64,000 nt of DNA from Endotrypanum monterogeii (GCA_000333855.2 CM007344.1:314598-378597); one strand, 5' to 3'. Counted from the first letter of the stretch, positions 20,162 through 30,045 are shown. Made by a program: numbers and translations. The notes: generated by a model not told the origin, from the sequence alone.

Positions 20162-20740
20162 ATGCGATCTGCACATGTCAGTGAGGCAGTATCTTCTGCC
20201 CTCACGTTAGAGGTTATTACTCATCTATGCTCGAAGAAGCTGAAAGAGTCTTCCAGTTGTGATGAGCAATTAGAGGCTGAATACGAGAAAGACCGCCTCC
20301 TCGAACGGCAGGGGATTATCATCGGACTGCGTCTTATGGAGCGGCTTTTATATCGAGAGCCGTTCTTTGGCGGAACCTCTGCAGACATTGTCCGCTTCGT
20401 AGGCTATACAATGTGGAAGGCCATGTTTGGCAAGCAAATTGACTCAATCAAAGTGGTCGATAGGATGTACAACTTATCAGATAACGACTTTCTTTGGCTG
20501 CAGGGGTTTCCTCGCCTCGAAGAGTCGGACCGTGTTCAGACGCTAGCAACTTCGAAGGGCGAGAACTCGGAACGAGGCCGTGAAGAGCCAGTAGGCATTG
20601 TCTCGCACAGAGATGTTCTTCTGTACACAGTTGGTATAATCAAAGGCTCCACGCATTCTCTCGTAAGAAAAGGTGGACTCACTGTAACAGGAACACATAC
20701 GAAGGAAGGCGAAACCTTTTTCACTTTGGATTTCAGGTGA
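20162..20740 (+). CDS. TRAPPC6: TRAPP complex subunit 6 (TRAPPC6/Trs33-like)
   Basis: TRAPP complexes tether transport vesicles and activate Rab1/Rab11-type GTPases at the ER-Golgi interface and trans-Golgi. The 192-residue protein follows the Bet3-like fold of TRAPPC6/Trs33. It has an N-terminal helix with LTLEVITHLCSKK, a GIIIGLRLMERLLYREPFF helix, then DIVRFVGYTMWKAMFGKQID, which parallels the human 'dvlkFLCKDLWVAVFQKQMD', and a C-terminal unit (LLYTVGIIKGSTHSLVRKGG) that parallels 'FTCGLLRGALYTLGIES'. The ATG at 20162 is the first in frame; the ORF opens upstream only with TTG. An Arg/Glu/Ser-rich loop (around SKGENSERGREE) is longer than in human. Confidence 0.82.
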   Translation: MRSAHVSEAVSSALTLEVITHLCSKKLKESSSCDEQLEAEYEKDRLLERQGIIIGLRLMERLLYREPFFGGTSADIVRFVGYTMWKAMFGKQIDSIKVVDRMYNLSDNDFLWLQGFPRLEESDRVQTLATSKGENSERGREEPVGIVSHRDVLLYTVGIIKGSTHSLVRKGGLTVTGTHTKEGETFFTLDFR

Positions 20741-20940
20741 AGATCGAGGGTTTTTTTTAAAAACCATGTTTTTGCTATTGGATCTGAGGATATAAGCAAA
20801 GAGAAAAAACAACAGTCATCTGCTTTGGTTTCAATCGTCGAGCATTTCTGCGTGAGAGAAGGAAAAATGGATCAGTCATGCTCATGTGTTCCTTCGCAAT
20901 ATGTTACTTCCCTCACACTAAGCGCTCTTCTATAATATAT

Positions 20941-20985
20941 TTTCTTCCTTCTCTTCCTTCTCTCACTATTCTTCACACAAAGCAG
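20941..20985 (+). promoter_or_regulatory. Predicted trans-splice acceptor of the small membrane protein gene
   Basis: A near-pure pyrimidine tract at 20941-20969 is followed by AG at 20981-20982 and 20984-20985, about 50 bases before the ATG at 21036. This is the standard layout of a kinetoplastid spliced-leader addition site and supports the short downstream gene. Confidence 0.65.
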
Positions 20986-21035
20986 GCATTCACACCGGTT
21001 TTCTGTACCTGTTCCCACTATCAGTAGAATTAAAC

Positions 21036-21311
21036 ATGTTTCGCGCGGAGAAGATGAGTAGTCGGTTAGTGGTTAAAAGTGCCACATGGATGCAGCGCCG
21101 GGGGGCATCATTGCAGTCAGAGAAGCCTTGCGGTAGCCTTGCCGACAAGATTGTGCGTGGGCCACCGAAAATGGTGTACTATAAACACCCCTGCTACGTT
21201 ATGTCCCGCGATAAGATGTTGAACACGATTTGGGTGGACATTGGCATTTTTCACACGTGCGCCTATGTATTGTTTCCGTTCTTCTTTATCGCCTACTTCT
21301 TCAAAGCGTGA
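21036..21311 (+). CDS. Small single-pass membrane protein, unknown
   Basis: This 91-residue ORF has a basic N-terminal half with several Arg, Lys and Ser residues (RLVVKSATWMQRRG) and one strong C-terminal hydrophobic segment at about residues 70-89, ending FIAYFFKA. That design is common in small accessory subunits of mitochondrial inner-membrane complexes. I do not recognise the family. The good splice acceptor signal just upstream, and a composition unlike the homopolymer-driven false ORFs, support it as a real gene. Alternatives are an ER or flagellar tail-anchored protein. Confidence 0.65.
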   Translation: MFRAEKMSSRLVVKSATWMQRRGASLQSEKPCGSLADKIVRGPPKMVYYKHPCYVMSRDKMLNTIWVDIGIFHTCAYVLFPFFFIAYFFKA

Positions 21312-21780
21312 GCGGATTGTGAGAAGGGTGACCATCTCTCTTTTGTAGGCAGCGAGACGCGAGTGTGGCACATGTCACGTTCCAACAAACAGAAAAGCAA
21401 CCACTTCTGTATTCTTCAAGAACGCTCTCTTCATACATTACTATCTTTTTCTCCAAGCGCTCTAGGGCATTTGTAACTTTAGGAAACGAAACAAAGCATT
21501 TTTATCCTCTCGGGGGAGAATCAACTCGCCACGTGCGTGGTATGCTTCCCTGCAAAACGTACTATTCTGTTCGAGTGTGTACTCGGTTAGTGATGGCTTG
21601 GGCCCCCCCGTAGCGCCACTTCTGTATTTTTGTGAGATGCGACGTGCGACCGTGGAAAACTACCAGCTCATCTGCAATGTAGACTGTCTCTGCATGCCTT
21701 TGCTTTCTCATGGTTGAAACGGAAAAAGAAAACGTCCCCCTAAAATTTCCCTCACATTCCTTGAGCCTTTTAGATGTTCA
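21312..21780. other. Spacer
   Basis: About 470 bp without a gene. Moderately AT-rich, with T-rich tracts near 21700-21715 and 21760-21776 just upstream of the IF-2 start that could guide trans-splicing. Confidence 0.65.
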
Positions 21781-24468
21781 ATGCGACGCCACACTTTTTT
21801 ATTTTTCTTCAATGTCACCGGTGTTACTCTACTCAACCGCCGCGACAAGGCTTTGTTTCTACTGCCGTCAGTGTTAGACTCTAAAACATTTACCAAGCTC
21901 GCCAACACTCACGGCGAAAAGCTGGAACTTCAGCTTTACGAGGAGATCAAGCAAGGCTCACCGCACCTGCGCTCACGTGCCTTTCTCGACCAGGCGAAGG
22001 AGAAAGCAAGGGAGCTGTGCTTGCCTCTCATTACACTGAAAAGAGAAGATGTGGAGGCTGCTATCGCGCAAAAATACAATCTCACCGATGAGCGACTCGT
22101 CACGTGCTTAGTTCCTTACCAGCTTGCGGCCAACATCCTCCTCTCGTGTCTGCCCCCCAAAGTCAAGGAGGAAGCAATCCGTGAGCTCAAGGTGGAGGAA
22201 GCAGCTCGACAGAGAGGATCTCTTCCTACATCGAACAAATGGATTCAGTGGTACGAGGCTGACGTTTACGCATCACACGGATGGAGGTACTTGGAGCGTG
22301 TCAGCACCCGGCGGCAGCGTCGTATACCTGTGTTTGCTGCCATGGGCCACGTGAATCACGGTAAGACTGCATTGCTCGATGCTATGCTGGGGTCACGCAT
22401 CGGCGCTGAAGAGCCGCATTACATCACACAGTCCGTTCGCGCGTTCACGATGACACGGCCAGGCACTGACGACGACTTTTTTACCTTCATCGATACCCCA
22501 GGACACCGAATTTTTGTCGAAACTCGGTTCCACGTTCAGCTCATCGCTGACTTCATCATTTTAGTCATTTCCGTCGTTGAAGGAGTCGAGAGTCAAACTC
22601 ACGAGACTATCAAAGTTGCACTCAATGTCGACAGGCCGGTGATCGTAGTGTTGAGCAAGCTTGACCTCTTGTCTGACGCGTTCGCTGCCGAAAAGGCAGT
22701 GCGGCGCATCCTGGCTGAGCTTCACACTGTCGGCCTGGACGTTGAGCTCTTACAAAAAGAGAAAGATATCGAAGCCTTGGCGACGGAGGCGTCGACTGCT
22801 AGTCGCAACCGTGACGATGGCATAATCGAAAATATATCTCCGCAGGCTGAGTACTTTGCACCGATGAAAGCGATTGATCCAGCATACAGAGGAAGCAAGC
22901 GGCACCCCCAGGTGCAGCTTCTCCGCAAGTGCTATGGTGTGTGTATTTCTGCTGCAACGGGAGCCCGTTTGCCTCTTCTCTGGCACCTTTTGCAGCTCTG
23001 CCGGGATTGCGCCCCACCAATGTGTCGCAGCAATTCCGTTGGGCATACAGAGCACAACGCAGCTGTTCAAGCCGTCGTGTTGGAGTCCTCCAAACATTTA
23101 TTCGACGAAGAGGGTTTTCGATTGAATCGTGGGCGCCAGAGGATCCAGCGAAGCATCGATCTAAAACAGCAACGACGCACAAACCGCTTTGAGGCACGAA
23201 GTCCTCGGTCGCGGCTCAATTCCACATTTAACAGCGTCAAGACGCAGTCAACATGCCAGAATCGAACCAGTACGTCGTCATTGGTGATCACTGCTATTGT
23301 CAAAGAGGGCGTCCTCAGTGAGGGAATGCACTTCATCGCCGATCAGGCGGAGGGCCAGGTACACACATTGATTGACTACTGGGGCAATCGTGTTGGGAAG
23401 GCTTACCCCGGGATGGCCGTAACACTAGTCGACAAGAGGAGCAGGAGTGGGTGCCCCGGCGCTGGAATTCATGTGCTGTCCATGACGGACCTGGCCTCGC
23501 GCCTGCACGTACAGGCGTATCGCCAACGGTTGCAGTGGTACGTTGAGGTGTTTACGGCAAAGCTGCACTACCTCCGTCCACGTGGAATGGACGTGTCTTT
23601 TGCTCATCTGGGCGATTACGGGCAACTTGGCATCACCGACTCACTTGAATGCCAACTCTTGTACGGTCCGCCGCAGAAGGCTCCTGGGGAGCAGAGGGTA
23701 CCGGAGGCGTTGCCGCCAGGGACTTCGGCGAGCGATGAGTCTATTGGTGCGTACCTTGCAGAAAGGAATCGAGAGTCTGAGTCAAACGCTCTCCAAGTGT
23801 CTTTGGTGGGATCTGTTGCTCTGCCGGACGGGATGACCAAGCGTTTAGCACAGGCTATCATGAGGAAAGAGGATGAAGAGGTGCTCAAGGCCTCTTGGCA
23901 GAGTCTGCAGCTACGTCGGCAGCTGACATCCCAAAAAGAGTACGAGGAGCACGTCGCACAGTGCGTACAGGTGGGTGTTTTTATTAAGGTGGATTCGTGG
24001 CACACTGCCCGCATGCTTCACCGAGAAATCTCCCGTCTTGGCACGCGGAAGGTATACTTTCAAGTTGTCGGCGCACGTTTCGGCCCTCTGCAAGTTGACG
24101 ATCTCCTCTACTTTATGCAGGCCGCGAAGGTCATTGTGTGTTTTCGCACACCTCTTGCTGCTTCCAGCGACCTGGACAGCTACATTGAAAACGCCAACTT
24201 GTGGGTACTCCAGACAGATCATTTTTCTGACGTGGTTCTCTTTATGAAGTGGTGTGCGTTAGCGACGCACAAGGAGAAAGTGCTCGATGAAGGCGACAAC
24301 GATGTCGACCACAACCACGACTCTGGTTCCCGTCTCCAAATTTCTGTGAAGTCCAAAGAGCCGGTGGCAGCCAGCGGAGCTCAAAGGGAGTCAGCGTCCC
24401 AGAGTGCACGGCTTCTCGTCTACAACGCTGACAACGACGACGACAGCGATGAATGTTGGCGCAGGTAG
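21781..24468 (+). CDS. Translation initiation factor IF-2, probably mitochondrial
   Basis: IF-2 is the GTPase that brings initiator tRNA to the ribosome. The 895-residue protein carries the IF-2-type G domain: G1 GHVNHGKT at residues 189-196, G3 DTPGH at 238-242, G4 as SKLD at 292-295 and a G5-like SAATG at about 390. The HxNHGKT form and FIDTPGH followed by EGVESQTHE place it with bacterial or organellar IF-2. A short hydrophobic/basic start (MRRHTFLFFFNV) fits mitochondrial import. After the G domain come a basic insert (about 455-500) and the beta-barrel domain (VITAIVKEGVLSEGMHFIAD). A second barrel-like region includes the QVSLVGSVALPDGM and CVQVGVFIKVDSW stretches, and an acidic Asp-rich tail ends the protein. 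G4 has Ser where Asn is usual. The ATG at 21781 is adopted. Confidence 0.92.
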   Translation: MRRHTFLFFFNVTGVTLLNRRDKALFLLPSVLDSKTFTKLANTHGEKLELQLYEEIKQGSPHLRSRAFLDQAKEKARELCLPLITLKREDVEAAIAQKYNLTDERLVTCLVPYQLAANILLSCLPPKVKEEAIRELKVEEAARQRGSLPTSNKWIQWYEADVYASHGWRYLERVSTRRQRRIPVFAAMGHVNHGKTALLDAMLGSRIGAEEPHYITQSVRAFTMTRPGTDDDFFTFIDTPGHRIFVETRFHVQLIADFIILVISVVEGVESQTHETIKVALNVDRPVIVVLSKLDLLSDAFAAEKAVRRILAELHTVGLDVELLQKEKDIEALATEASTASRNRDDGIIENISPQAEYFAPMKAIDPAYRGSKRHPQVQLLRKCYGVCISAATGARLPLLWHLLQLCRDCAPPMCRSNSVGHTEHNAAVQAVVLESSKHLFDEEGFRLNRGRQRIQRSIDLKQQRRTNRFEARSPRSRLNSTFNSVKTQSTCQNRTSTSSLVITAIVKEGVLSEGMHFIADQAEGQVHTLIDYWGNRVGKAYPGMAVTLVDKRSRSGCPGAGIHVLSMTDLASRLHVQAYRQRLQWYVEVFTAKLHYLRPRGMDVSFAHLGDYGQLGITDSLECQLLYGPPQKAPGEQRVPEALPPGTSASDESIGAYLAERNRESESNALQVSLVGSVALPDGMTKRLAQAIMRKEDEEVLKASWQSLQLRRQLTSQKEYEEHVAQCVQVGVFIKVDSWHTARMLHREISRLGTRKVYFQVVGARFGPLQVDDLLYFMQAAKVIVCFRTPLAASSDLDSYIENANLWVLQTDHFSDVVLFMKWCALATHKEKVLDEGDNDVDHNHDSGSRLQISVKSKEPVAASGAQRESASQSARLLVYNADNDDDSDECWRR

Positions 24469-25016
24469 AGTATAATATTCCTTGTAGTTTCTGTGAGTGC
24501 GATGTGTTTTACATGTTATGGTGGTGGTGGATCGTCCCCCCCCCCCTCGTTGTCCCCTCCTGCAGTGCTGCTGACGCCAGAGCGTCGTCCCCTCTGCGGT
24601 GGATTTTCACAGAGCGTAACGGAATCAACATCTTGAGCTGATCATGCGATATTTCTTTGCAAAAGAAGCAACCCATCTTATGCACCAATGTTAGACGTGC
24701 GTATTCATCGTCTGTACGCAGCCGTTGCGCTGACGACGACTATTTATGCGCCTCAATTTTTTAAAAGAATAGGTGAAGGGCAAGTTTGTTTTGATTCTTG
24801 CTCATCCTGAGTGTCTTTGTTTGGGGTGATTAAAATGCTCCTTTGATGCCCGAGAGGGCGTTTGCCAACTGACCTCTATTCCCTTTCCATGCGCTCATCA
24901 TCATCACGTTATCTTTCTCCTGCTTTTTTTTTTGAACTTCCTGTTCTCTTTTTTTTTGTTGCGGCCCTCATGACAGATTTTTCATCACTTCTCCTCGAGG
25001 TCTATCGTTGCACGCC
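24469..25016. other. Spacer
   Basis: About 550 bp with no gene, including a C-rich run at 24537-24546 and poly-T tracts at 24924-24933 and 24950-24958 about 60-90 bases before the next ATG, plausible as polypyrimidine signals. Confidence 0.65.
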
Positions 25017-27701
25017 ATGAGCGCCGCGCAAGATCACCCACGCGAGGGACCTGCGGCCCTGGATGCAGATGACATCCCCAGTAGCTTATCACGAGCACGT
25101 AAGTTGGCTTTGACTCGTGAGCAACCAATGCTCGCACTCAAGGCATACAGTACGTGGATGCGGGAAGAGAGTGTAAGCGCATCAGCGCGGGCTGTAGCGC
25201 TCCTCGATTTGACGCTTTACTGCAATATGTTTGCATTACAGAGGCTGGGAGGGGGTAACGCCCGCGATCCTGCGCAGCTTGCTCTAGCGAGGGACTACTT
25301 CCAGCTAGTCCTTGATGAGTTCAGTGCTCTCTACGGCGTTGTGCTGCCCGAACTGGGGAGAGCTGATAGTGACACCGAGAGTGAGACTGATACTGTATTG
25401 TCCTCAACCACTCTTTCTGATGAGAGCACAGATTCGATTCCTGACGGACTACGGGTGGCACTGTTGATCACTGTGGGAAATCTAGCGTGTGTAGAGCTGC
25501 ACGTTGGTGGGGAGGGTCTCGCAAAGGCGGCGCAGCTGCTCCTCTTTAGCAAAAATATGGAGGAGCGAATGGGCGGCGTTCCAACCCTCGAATGGCCGTG
25601 GAGGATTGTCCGCGAGCTCAATGAAGCCGTCGCTGCGGTGATGCACTGCAACTTCATTGAAGGGGAAGAGGCTGCCCGGAATGCCATTGACTTCCTACAT
25701 TTGAACATGGAGGACGAAGCTTCTGATCAAGTATCCAATGTGTCAGCTGCCGATGTTCCACCTGACGAGAAAACATCCTTGCTCCTGGGCGTGGGCTACT
25801 ATACACTGGGCGTCACCACTGAGAGCATGTCATGCGAATCGTCCCTGTTAGACTACGAGCAAGCAATTACGCTAGTCACCAGAGACAAAACAGCTTCGTA
25901 TCTCGCCACCTTGATGGGTCAAACCAAAGACCGACTCGCACTTTACGTAGAAGAGGAGCAGACTAAGGCACGAATTGCCGCCGAAGAGGCGGCGCGTACT
26001 GCGAACGTTGAGAGGAAGGGACGAAAGGCCTTGCAATCCAAGCCCCCTAAGGGACCGTCCTCTCGCCGTGCACTTCAGAAAGGTGGGAGCACTGGCTTTT
26101 CTCAATCAGAGTCAGGCTTACCTTCTATCGTAGGTCCCCCAATACCAGACGTTCTCTGTGACTATCTTGGTAGAGAGGGTCTGAATACCGTATTGGTACG
26201 TCTTGGTCCCGTGGGGAGTCTTTATGAGGTTTTGTCTAGGTCTCTCCCCGGATATGATGACTGCAAGGCTATTCCGCAGTCTCTCTTCGAGGGAACCCCC
26301 TTGAAAGCTGGGGCCCACGAGTTACTCTTCGCTGTCCTCGTCTGCACCGAAACACCTGTGGGGTGGGCGTTACGGCTGCTCAAGGCCGCCGAGAACCCTG
26401 ATGCTCTCCCCCACTCGGTGTGGAACCCACGTCCAGTGCTAGCTTCACTCCTCATGGAGATGGCTGCAGAGCGCCCACCTGCGCCGCGGAGTGCTGCAGC
26501 CCTTCAAACACGAAAGGAAATTGCCGACGGTAGCGGGAAGCTACGCCAGCAAGTCATTCAATTGTTTTCACCGCCGGCGAATGCTCCAGCGCTGAAGCAG
26601 AAAGCCCAGGAATCTGTGGGGGCTGTTGTGGGGTTGCTTGGGCAGCGGCTAGGCTTTCTCCTCAAAACAGAGCGTGCCTTCGAGGACCATTGGGCTGCGA
26701 CAGAGTGCATTAAGTCTGCGTTGCGTGCCTATGCCGTGCCACAGGACATTTTACGTCTAAAGACGAGGCTTCTCGTGCAGAGGCGAATGGGGGAGCAGCG
26801 GCGTGACCGCAGTGCACGCATCATTGTGCACTTCTTTCGACACACCGTCAAGGAGAAACTCCTTCTGGAGAAGCGAAGACTCGAGAATCAGCGTCGTGTT
26901 CAACAAAGAGAGTCGGCCGCGGTGACCCTGCAAAAGTACATTCGTCGCTGGTGTGCCTACAAGGAGGCGTGGCGACGCCATGCTGCGCGAAGAGAGTACG
27001 TAGGGAAGGTGGTAGTGGTGCAGAGTCTCGCTCGACAAAGAGCAGCGGTGCGCGTTTTCGCGGAGGTGCGCAGGTTGAGGAGCAAGGAGGAGTTCATGCA
27101 GGCTCATTTCGTGCTCTTCTCATGGGCTGCTCTTGAAATTCAGCGGGTGTATCGCGGGCACTGTGCTCGACTGCGCTGCTATCATCTTCGTGGACAAGTG
27201 CACCTCGCCACACTACTGCACATGCGCGACTCGCGCAACTACTACGCCACTGTTATTCAGAAACATGTTCGTGGGATGCTGGTGCGGCTGCAGTATGGGC
27301 GTGCAGTGTATGCCAAACGCTGCTTCGGTAGAAACATCTATATAACACGTCTTTGGGAGCACAGCTGCCTCGTCATTCAACGCGCCTACCGAGCATACCT
27401 CTGGCGCTGCCGGGCCATTGATTACCGACGCGCTCCGCAAATTTCTAGTTACCAGTCATCGTGTAGGCTTGGCGCTGGATCGTCAAGATTTGTCTTGAGT
27501 CTCCTCAACATTGGCGGACGCCGGCCGGATGAAAGACGAGCAGCAGCAGCGAGGAGCATTCAGCAGATGTATCGGTCTTGCGTAGCGAGACGGCGACTAG
27601 AGGCGCTCAAGTATGCACGCATGAAAGAGGCTGAATCGAAGAATGGACGGCTGCAGTGGGGCGCGAAGTCAGCGTTCTCGCTGAAAGATTGTGTCTTTTG
27701 A
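25017..27701 (+). CDS. IQ-motif (calmodulin-binding) protein, function unknown
   Basis: The 894-residue protein divides in two. The N-terminal 600 residues are helical and Ala/Leu-rich, with an acidic Ser/Thr/Asp stretch at about 120-145 and a Lys/Arg/Pro-rich linker at about 340-370. Residues about 634-860 hold five IQ-type motifs: AAVTLQKYIRRWCAYKE, ALEIQRVYRGHCARLR, ATVIQKHVRGMLVRLQYGR, CLVIQRAYRAYLWRCRA and ARSIQQMYRSCVARRR. IQ motifs bind calmodulin or related EF-hand light chains. No motor or kinase domain is present, so it is not a myosin. The N-terminal half may be a degenerate TPR array, but this is not clear by eye. Many proteins of this type in trypanosomatids are flagellar or cytoskeletal. 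The frame opens at TTG (25008); the first ATG is 25017. Confidence 0.85.
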   Translation: MSAAQDHPREGPAALDADDIPSSLSRARKLALTREQPMLALKAYSTWMREESVSASARAVALLDLTLYCNMFALQRLGGGNARDPAQLALARDYFQLVLDEFSALYGVVLPELGRADSDTESETDTVLSSTTLSDESTDSIPDGLRVALLITVGNLACVELHVGGEGLAKAAQLLLFSKNMEERMGGVPTLEWPWRIVRELNEAVAAVMHCNFIEGEEAARNAIDFLHLNMEDEASDQVSNVSAADVPPDEKTSLLLGVGYYTLGVTTESMSCESSLLDYEQAITLVTRDKTASYLATLMGQTKDRLALYVEEEQTKARIAAEEAARTANVERKGRKALQSKPPKGPSSRRALQKGGSTGFSQSESGLPSIVGPPIPDVLCDYLGREGLNTVLVRLGPVGSLYEVLSRSLPGYDDCKAIPQSLFEGTPLKAGAHELLFAVLVCTETPVGWALRLLKAAENPDALPHSVWNPRPVLASLLMEMAAERPPAPRSAAALQTRKEIADGSGKLRQQVIQLFSPPANAPALKQKAQESVGAVVGLLGQRLGFLLKTERAFEDHWAATECIKSALRAYAVPQDILRLKTRLLVQRRMGEQRRDRSARIIVHFFRHTVKEKLLLEKRRLENQRRVQQRESAAVTLQKYIRRWCAYKEAWRRHAARREYVGKVVVVQSLARQRAAVRVFAEVRRLRSKEEFMQAHFVLFSWAALEIQRVYRGHCARLRCYHLRGQVHLATLLHMRDSRNYYATVIQKHVRGMLVRLQYGRAVYAKRCFGRNIYITRLWEHSCLVIQRAYRAYLWRCRAIDYRRAPQISSYQSSCRLGAGSSRFVLSLLNIGGRRPDERRAAAARSIQQMYRSCVARRRLEALKYARMKEAESKNGRLQWGAKSAFSLKDCVF

Positions 27702-27841
27702 AGCAGCAAGGCACGCATGAACATCTCTTTTATGGCAACACTCCTTGCTATTTACACCGGCGCGCTCACTTGCGCATCCACCCTGGCACTTTCACCCCCT
27801 ACGTATGTACGTAGGAAGGCATGCTTCGGCGGATATGCCTG

Positions 27842-27962
27842 ATTATGTAAACCTACCTCCTTCCACAAAACTGGAATGTAATTTTTCTCTCCTTGCCCTA
27901 TTGAAACTATGACTATATATATATATATATATATACTTATTTTTTCTGTACTCTCTTGTTTG
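27842..27962. repeat. Left copy of a ~120 bp sequence repeated across an assembly gap
   Basis: This stretch, including a (TA)n run at 27914-27935, is repeated at 27973-28098 on the other side of ten N's. The first 65 bases are identical; the rest differ by a few substitutions and by microsatellite and homopolymer length. Confidence 0.85.
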
Positions 27963-27972
27963 NNNNNNNNNN
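27963..27972. other. Assembly gap (10 N)
   Basis: Ten N's between two copies of the same sequence. The gap length is probably a placeholder. Confidence 0.98.
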
Positions 27973-28039
27973 ATTATGTAAACCTACCTCCTTCCACAAA
28001 ACTGGAATGTAATTTTTCTCTCCTTGCCCTATTGAAATT

Positions 28040-28076
<37 letters not shown>

Positions 28077-28098
28077 TTTTTTTCTGGTACTCTCTGTT
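27973..28098. repeat. Right copy of the gap-flanking sequence
   Basis: It begins with the same 65 bases as 27842-27906 and continues with a (TA)14 run (28045-28072) and a similar T-rich tail. See the finding on the collapsed overlap. Confidence 0.85.
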
Positions 28099-28464
28099 TT
28101 GCTCTTCGTCTTGTGAAATGTATGGAGGGCTTTCAACCTTTTCACACGTTATCCAAGTCAAACGTGAGTTTAAGAAGATGCCAAGAAACGACAGCAACAT
28201 ACACAAGCAAAGGGTCTGGAATTGTGAAGAGGGGTCTCCGGGACGATCACCGGCTGCAGGCATATCCAGAGGTTCACCCCTCTCATCTTAAAAGCTTGAC
28301 GCTATCTTTCTACAACTTAGCCCGTCACCCTTGCCTGGCGGAGAGGGGGGAGGGCGTGAAATGAGAAACTGTTTTACTGCTGCTTTAAATCTTTCTCAGT
28401 GTGTGTATGTGTATGTTTTATCAGCAATTCTTTCCCTTTGCTCTGGACTCATCTTCTTTTTTTC
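28099..28464. other. Spacer between gap region and repeat copy 1
   Basis: No gene seen. Ordinary mixed sequence becoming T-rich at 28430-28465. Confidence 0.6.
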
Positions 28465-29093
28465 CTTCTTCGCGTACTCTTATTTCTCGTATATTGTCAG
28501 CACCTCTTCCTTCATCACCCGGAGGGCGACTCGTGTCACATGCTAGTGTGTTGTTAGCGGGGGGCTGATGGGGTAAGGGGGGGGTACTCCAGCGGGGGGC
28601 GGGGTGATCCAGTGCCCATTCTCTGGAGGAGGACTAGTGGCCGCTCTGCCCCGACCCTATGCTGAGGCGCTTTCGTCGGCCACAGGATCAGGCGCCGACG
28701 ACACGAGGATGTGCGAGCGATGTGTCGCTACGGATGTCCGGTTGGAGTCGTTGATGGCGCTGCGCCGGGGCGACTCGCAGCAATGAACATGTGTGTGTCA
28801 CTCACGTGCTAGGCAACCCATCGACGCGACTGGAACACATCCCACCAGGCACTCGCTGCGTACAAATGGGGAGGCTGAGCGCCCTCTCTCGCGGGGGCGC
28901 CCTAGCTGGTGACGGGAACGACAGGCGATGTTGTTTGTCAACCTGCGCGGGGCCGTTGCGTGGACTGTGTTTGGGGCTGGTGCCCTGCGCGGACGACGGA
29001 GTGGCCTATGGTGTGCTGCAAGGTGTGCTTACCGCCGCCTGTCAGCACTCCGATGGGGGAGGACTGCCTGCGGGGAGTTCGTGTGGGTTGGAG
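28465..29093. repeat. Dispersed ~550-630 bp repeat, copy 1 (longest)
   Basis: Bases 28545-29093 match 34419-34968 almost perfectly, and 28465-28883 match 44370-44788. Copy 1 therefore contains everything found in the other two. The core is GC-rich with G-runs near 28558-28600. Short + strand ORFs (for example 28604-28786) are conserved only because the DNA is. All copies have the same orientation and lie in spacers, presumably in 3' UTRs. Length, location and truncation fit a SIDER-type degenerate retroposon of Leishmania-like genomes, but I could not verify the SIDER signature. Confidence 0.85.
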
Positions 29094-29585
29094 CCGCTGC
29101 TTAAGTTGTAGGATAGAAAAAAACCTCTGAAGGTATCCCTGCCTCTGCCAGAAGAGTTAATTGCTTACATTCGTCTGCTTCTCTTTTTCATGAACCCTGA
29201 TTGTGCTGCGGAGCTAAGCAGCTATCGAAAATACTCAAGAAATAAATCAGTGCTGAAGGCATGACGCGGAAGAGGTGTTTCCTTTTTCACCTTGCACGCT
29301 GGGATGCTCACGTCTTCGATTTTGCTCCGCCGAAAAAATATGTACATGTTTGCGCGGTCAAGAAGCGGAGACTCCCCCGTACCCCATATGCGCTTTGGAC
29401 GGGTTTCGTGACATCCTTTTGTGTCTGCCCTTAGATGTCTGCTAGTTGTCCTATACTTTTTTCTCGTTTACCGGTTGTCTTGCCTTTGTTTTATGGGAAA
29501 GGGTGGATCAGAAAAGCATTCTATTAGAGGACAGAAAGATCAAGCCTGTTATTTTTCTCTTTTCTTGCTGCTCATAAGCGCAGGG

Positions 29586-29609
29586 ATATATATATATATA
29601 TATATATAT
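29586..29609. repeat. (TA)12 microsatellite
   Basis: About twelve TA units in the spacer upstream of HID1. Confidence 0.9.
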
Positions 29610-29883
29610 TTATATTTACCAAAGGGTGCCTTTGAACCTTTTTTTCTCTTCCTATCATCAAACTTGGGAGGGGGGGGGTGAGGGTTCATTCTTGAAAGAT
29701 TCAAACCCAACACAGAGGGACGACTGTCGCTAGCGAACATAACGTCAGCAACTACACCTTTCCCCATCATATCGTCGGTCTGTTGCTTTTTTCTTTTCTC
29801 AGCTCTTCTGCCGTTTTCCTCATCTGTCCTTTTCTTCTTGGGAGTTTTTTTTCCGTTCTTTTTTCTCGTAAAGCTGTTCTGTT

Positions 29884-29912
29884 GCTCTCTTTTTTTCTCG
29901 CGTCCTTTGCAG
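29884..29912 (+). promoter_or_regulatory. Predicted trans-splice acceptor of HID1
   Basis: A pyrimidine tract at about 29884-29908 ends in GCAG at 29909-29912, the first strong AG after a long pyrimidine zone. It would give a 5' UTR of about 130 bases. Confidence 0.6.
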
Positions 29913-30045
29913 TTGAGACATTGTGGAGTCTTTTTTTTTCATATCACGCAAATTTCTCTTTCTTTGCGTGAATTCTTGGTGGCTCACAGTCAACAGCTCC
30001 ACGTCAGCTTTGCATCTTCTCACCCCATTCTCCCCTCAAGAAACA

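Larger units (their letters stand above)
29094..30045. other. Spacer upstream of HID1
   Basis: No gene seen. It contains a (TA)12 run at 29586-29609, a G-run at 29670-29678 and a long T/C-rich zone at 29780-29960. Confidence 0.65.

Noticed and set aside
28604..29130. ORFs in the dispersed repeat (for example 28604-28786, 28791-29111 and their equivalents at 34479 and 44509)
   Set aside because: Conserved only because the repeat DNA is recent; frames overlap each other, have no domain, and copies change length by frameshift or truncation.
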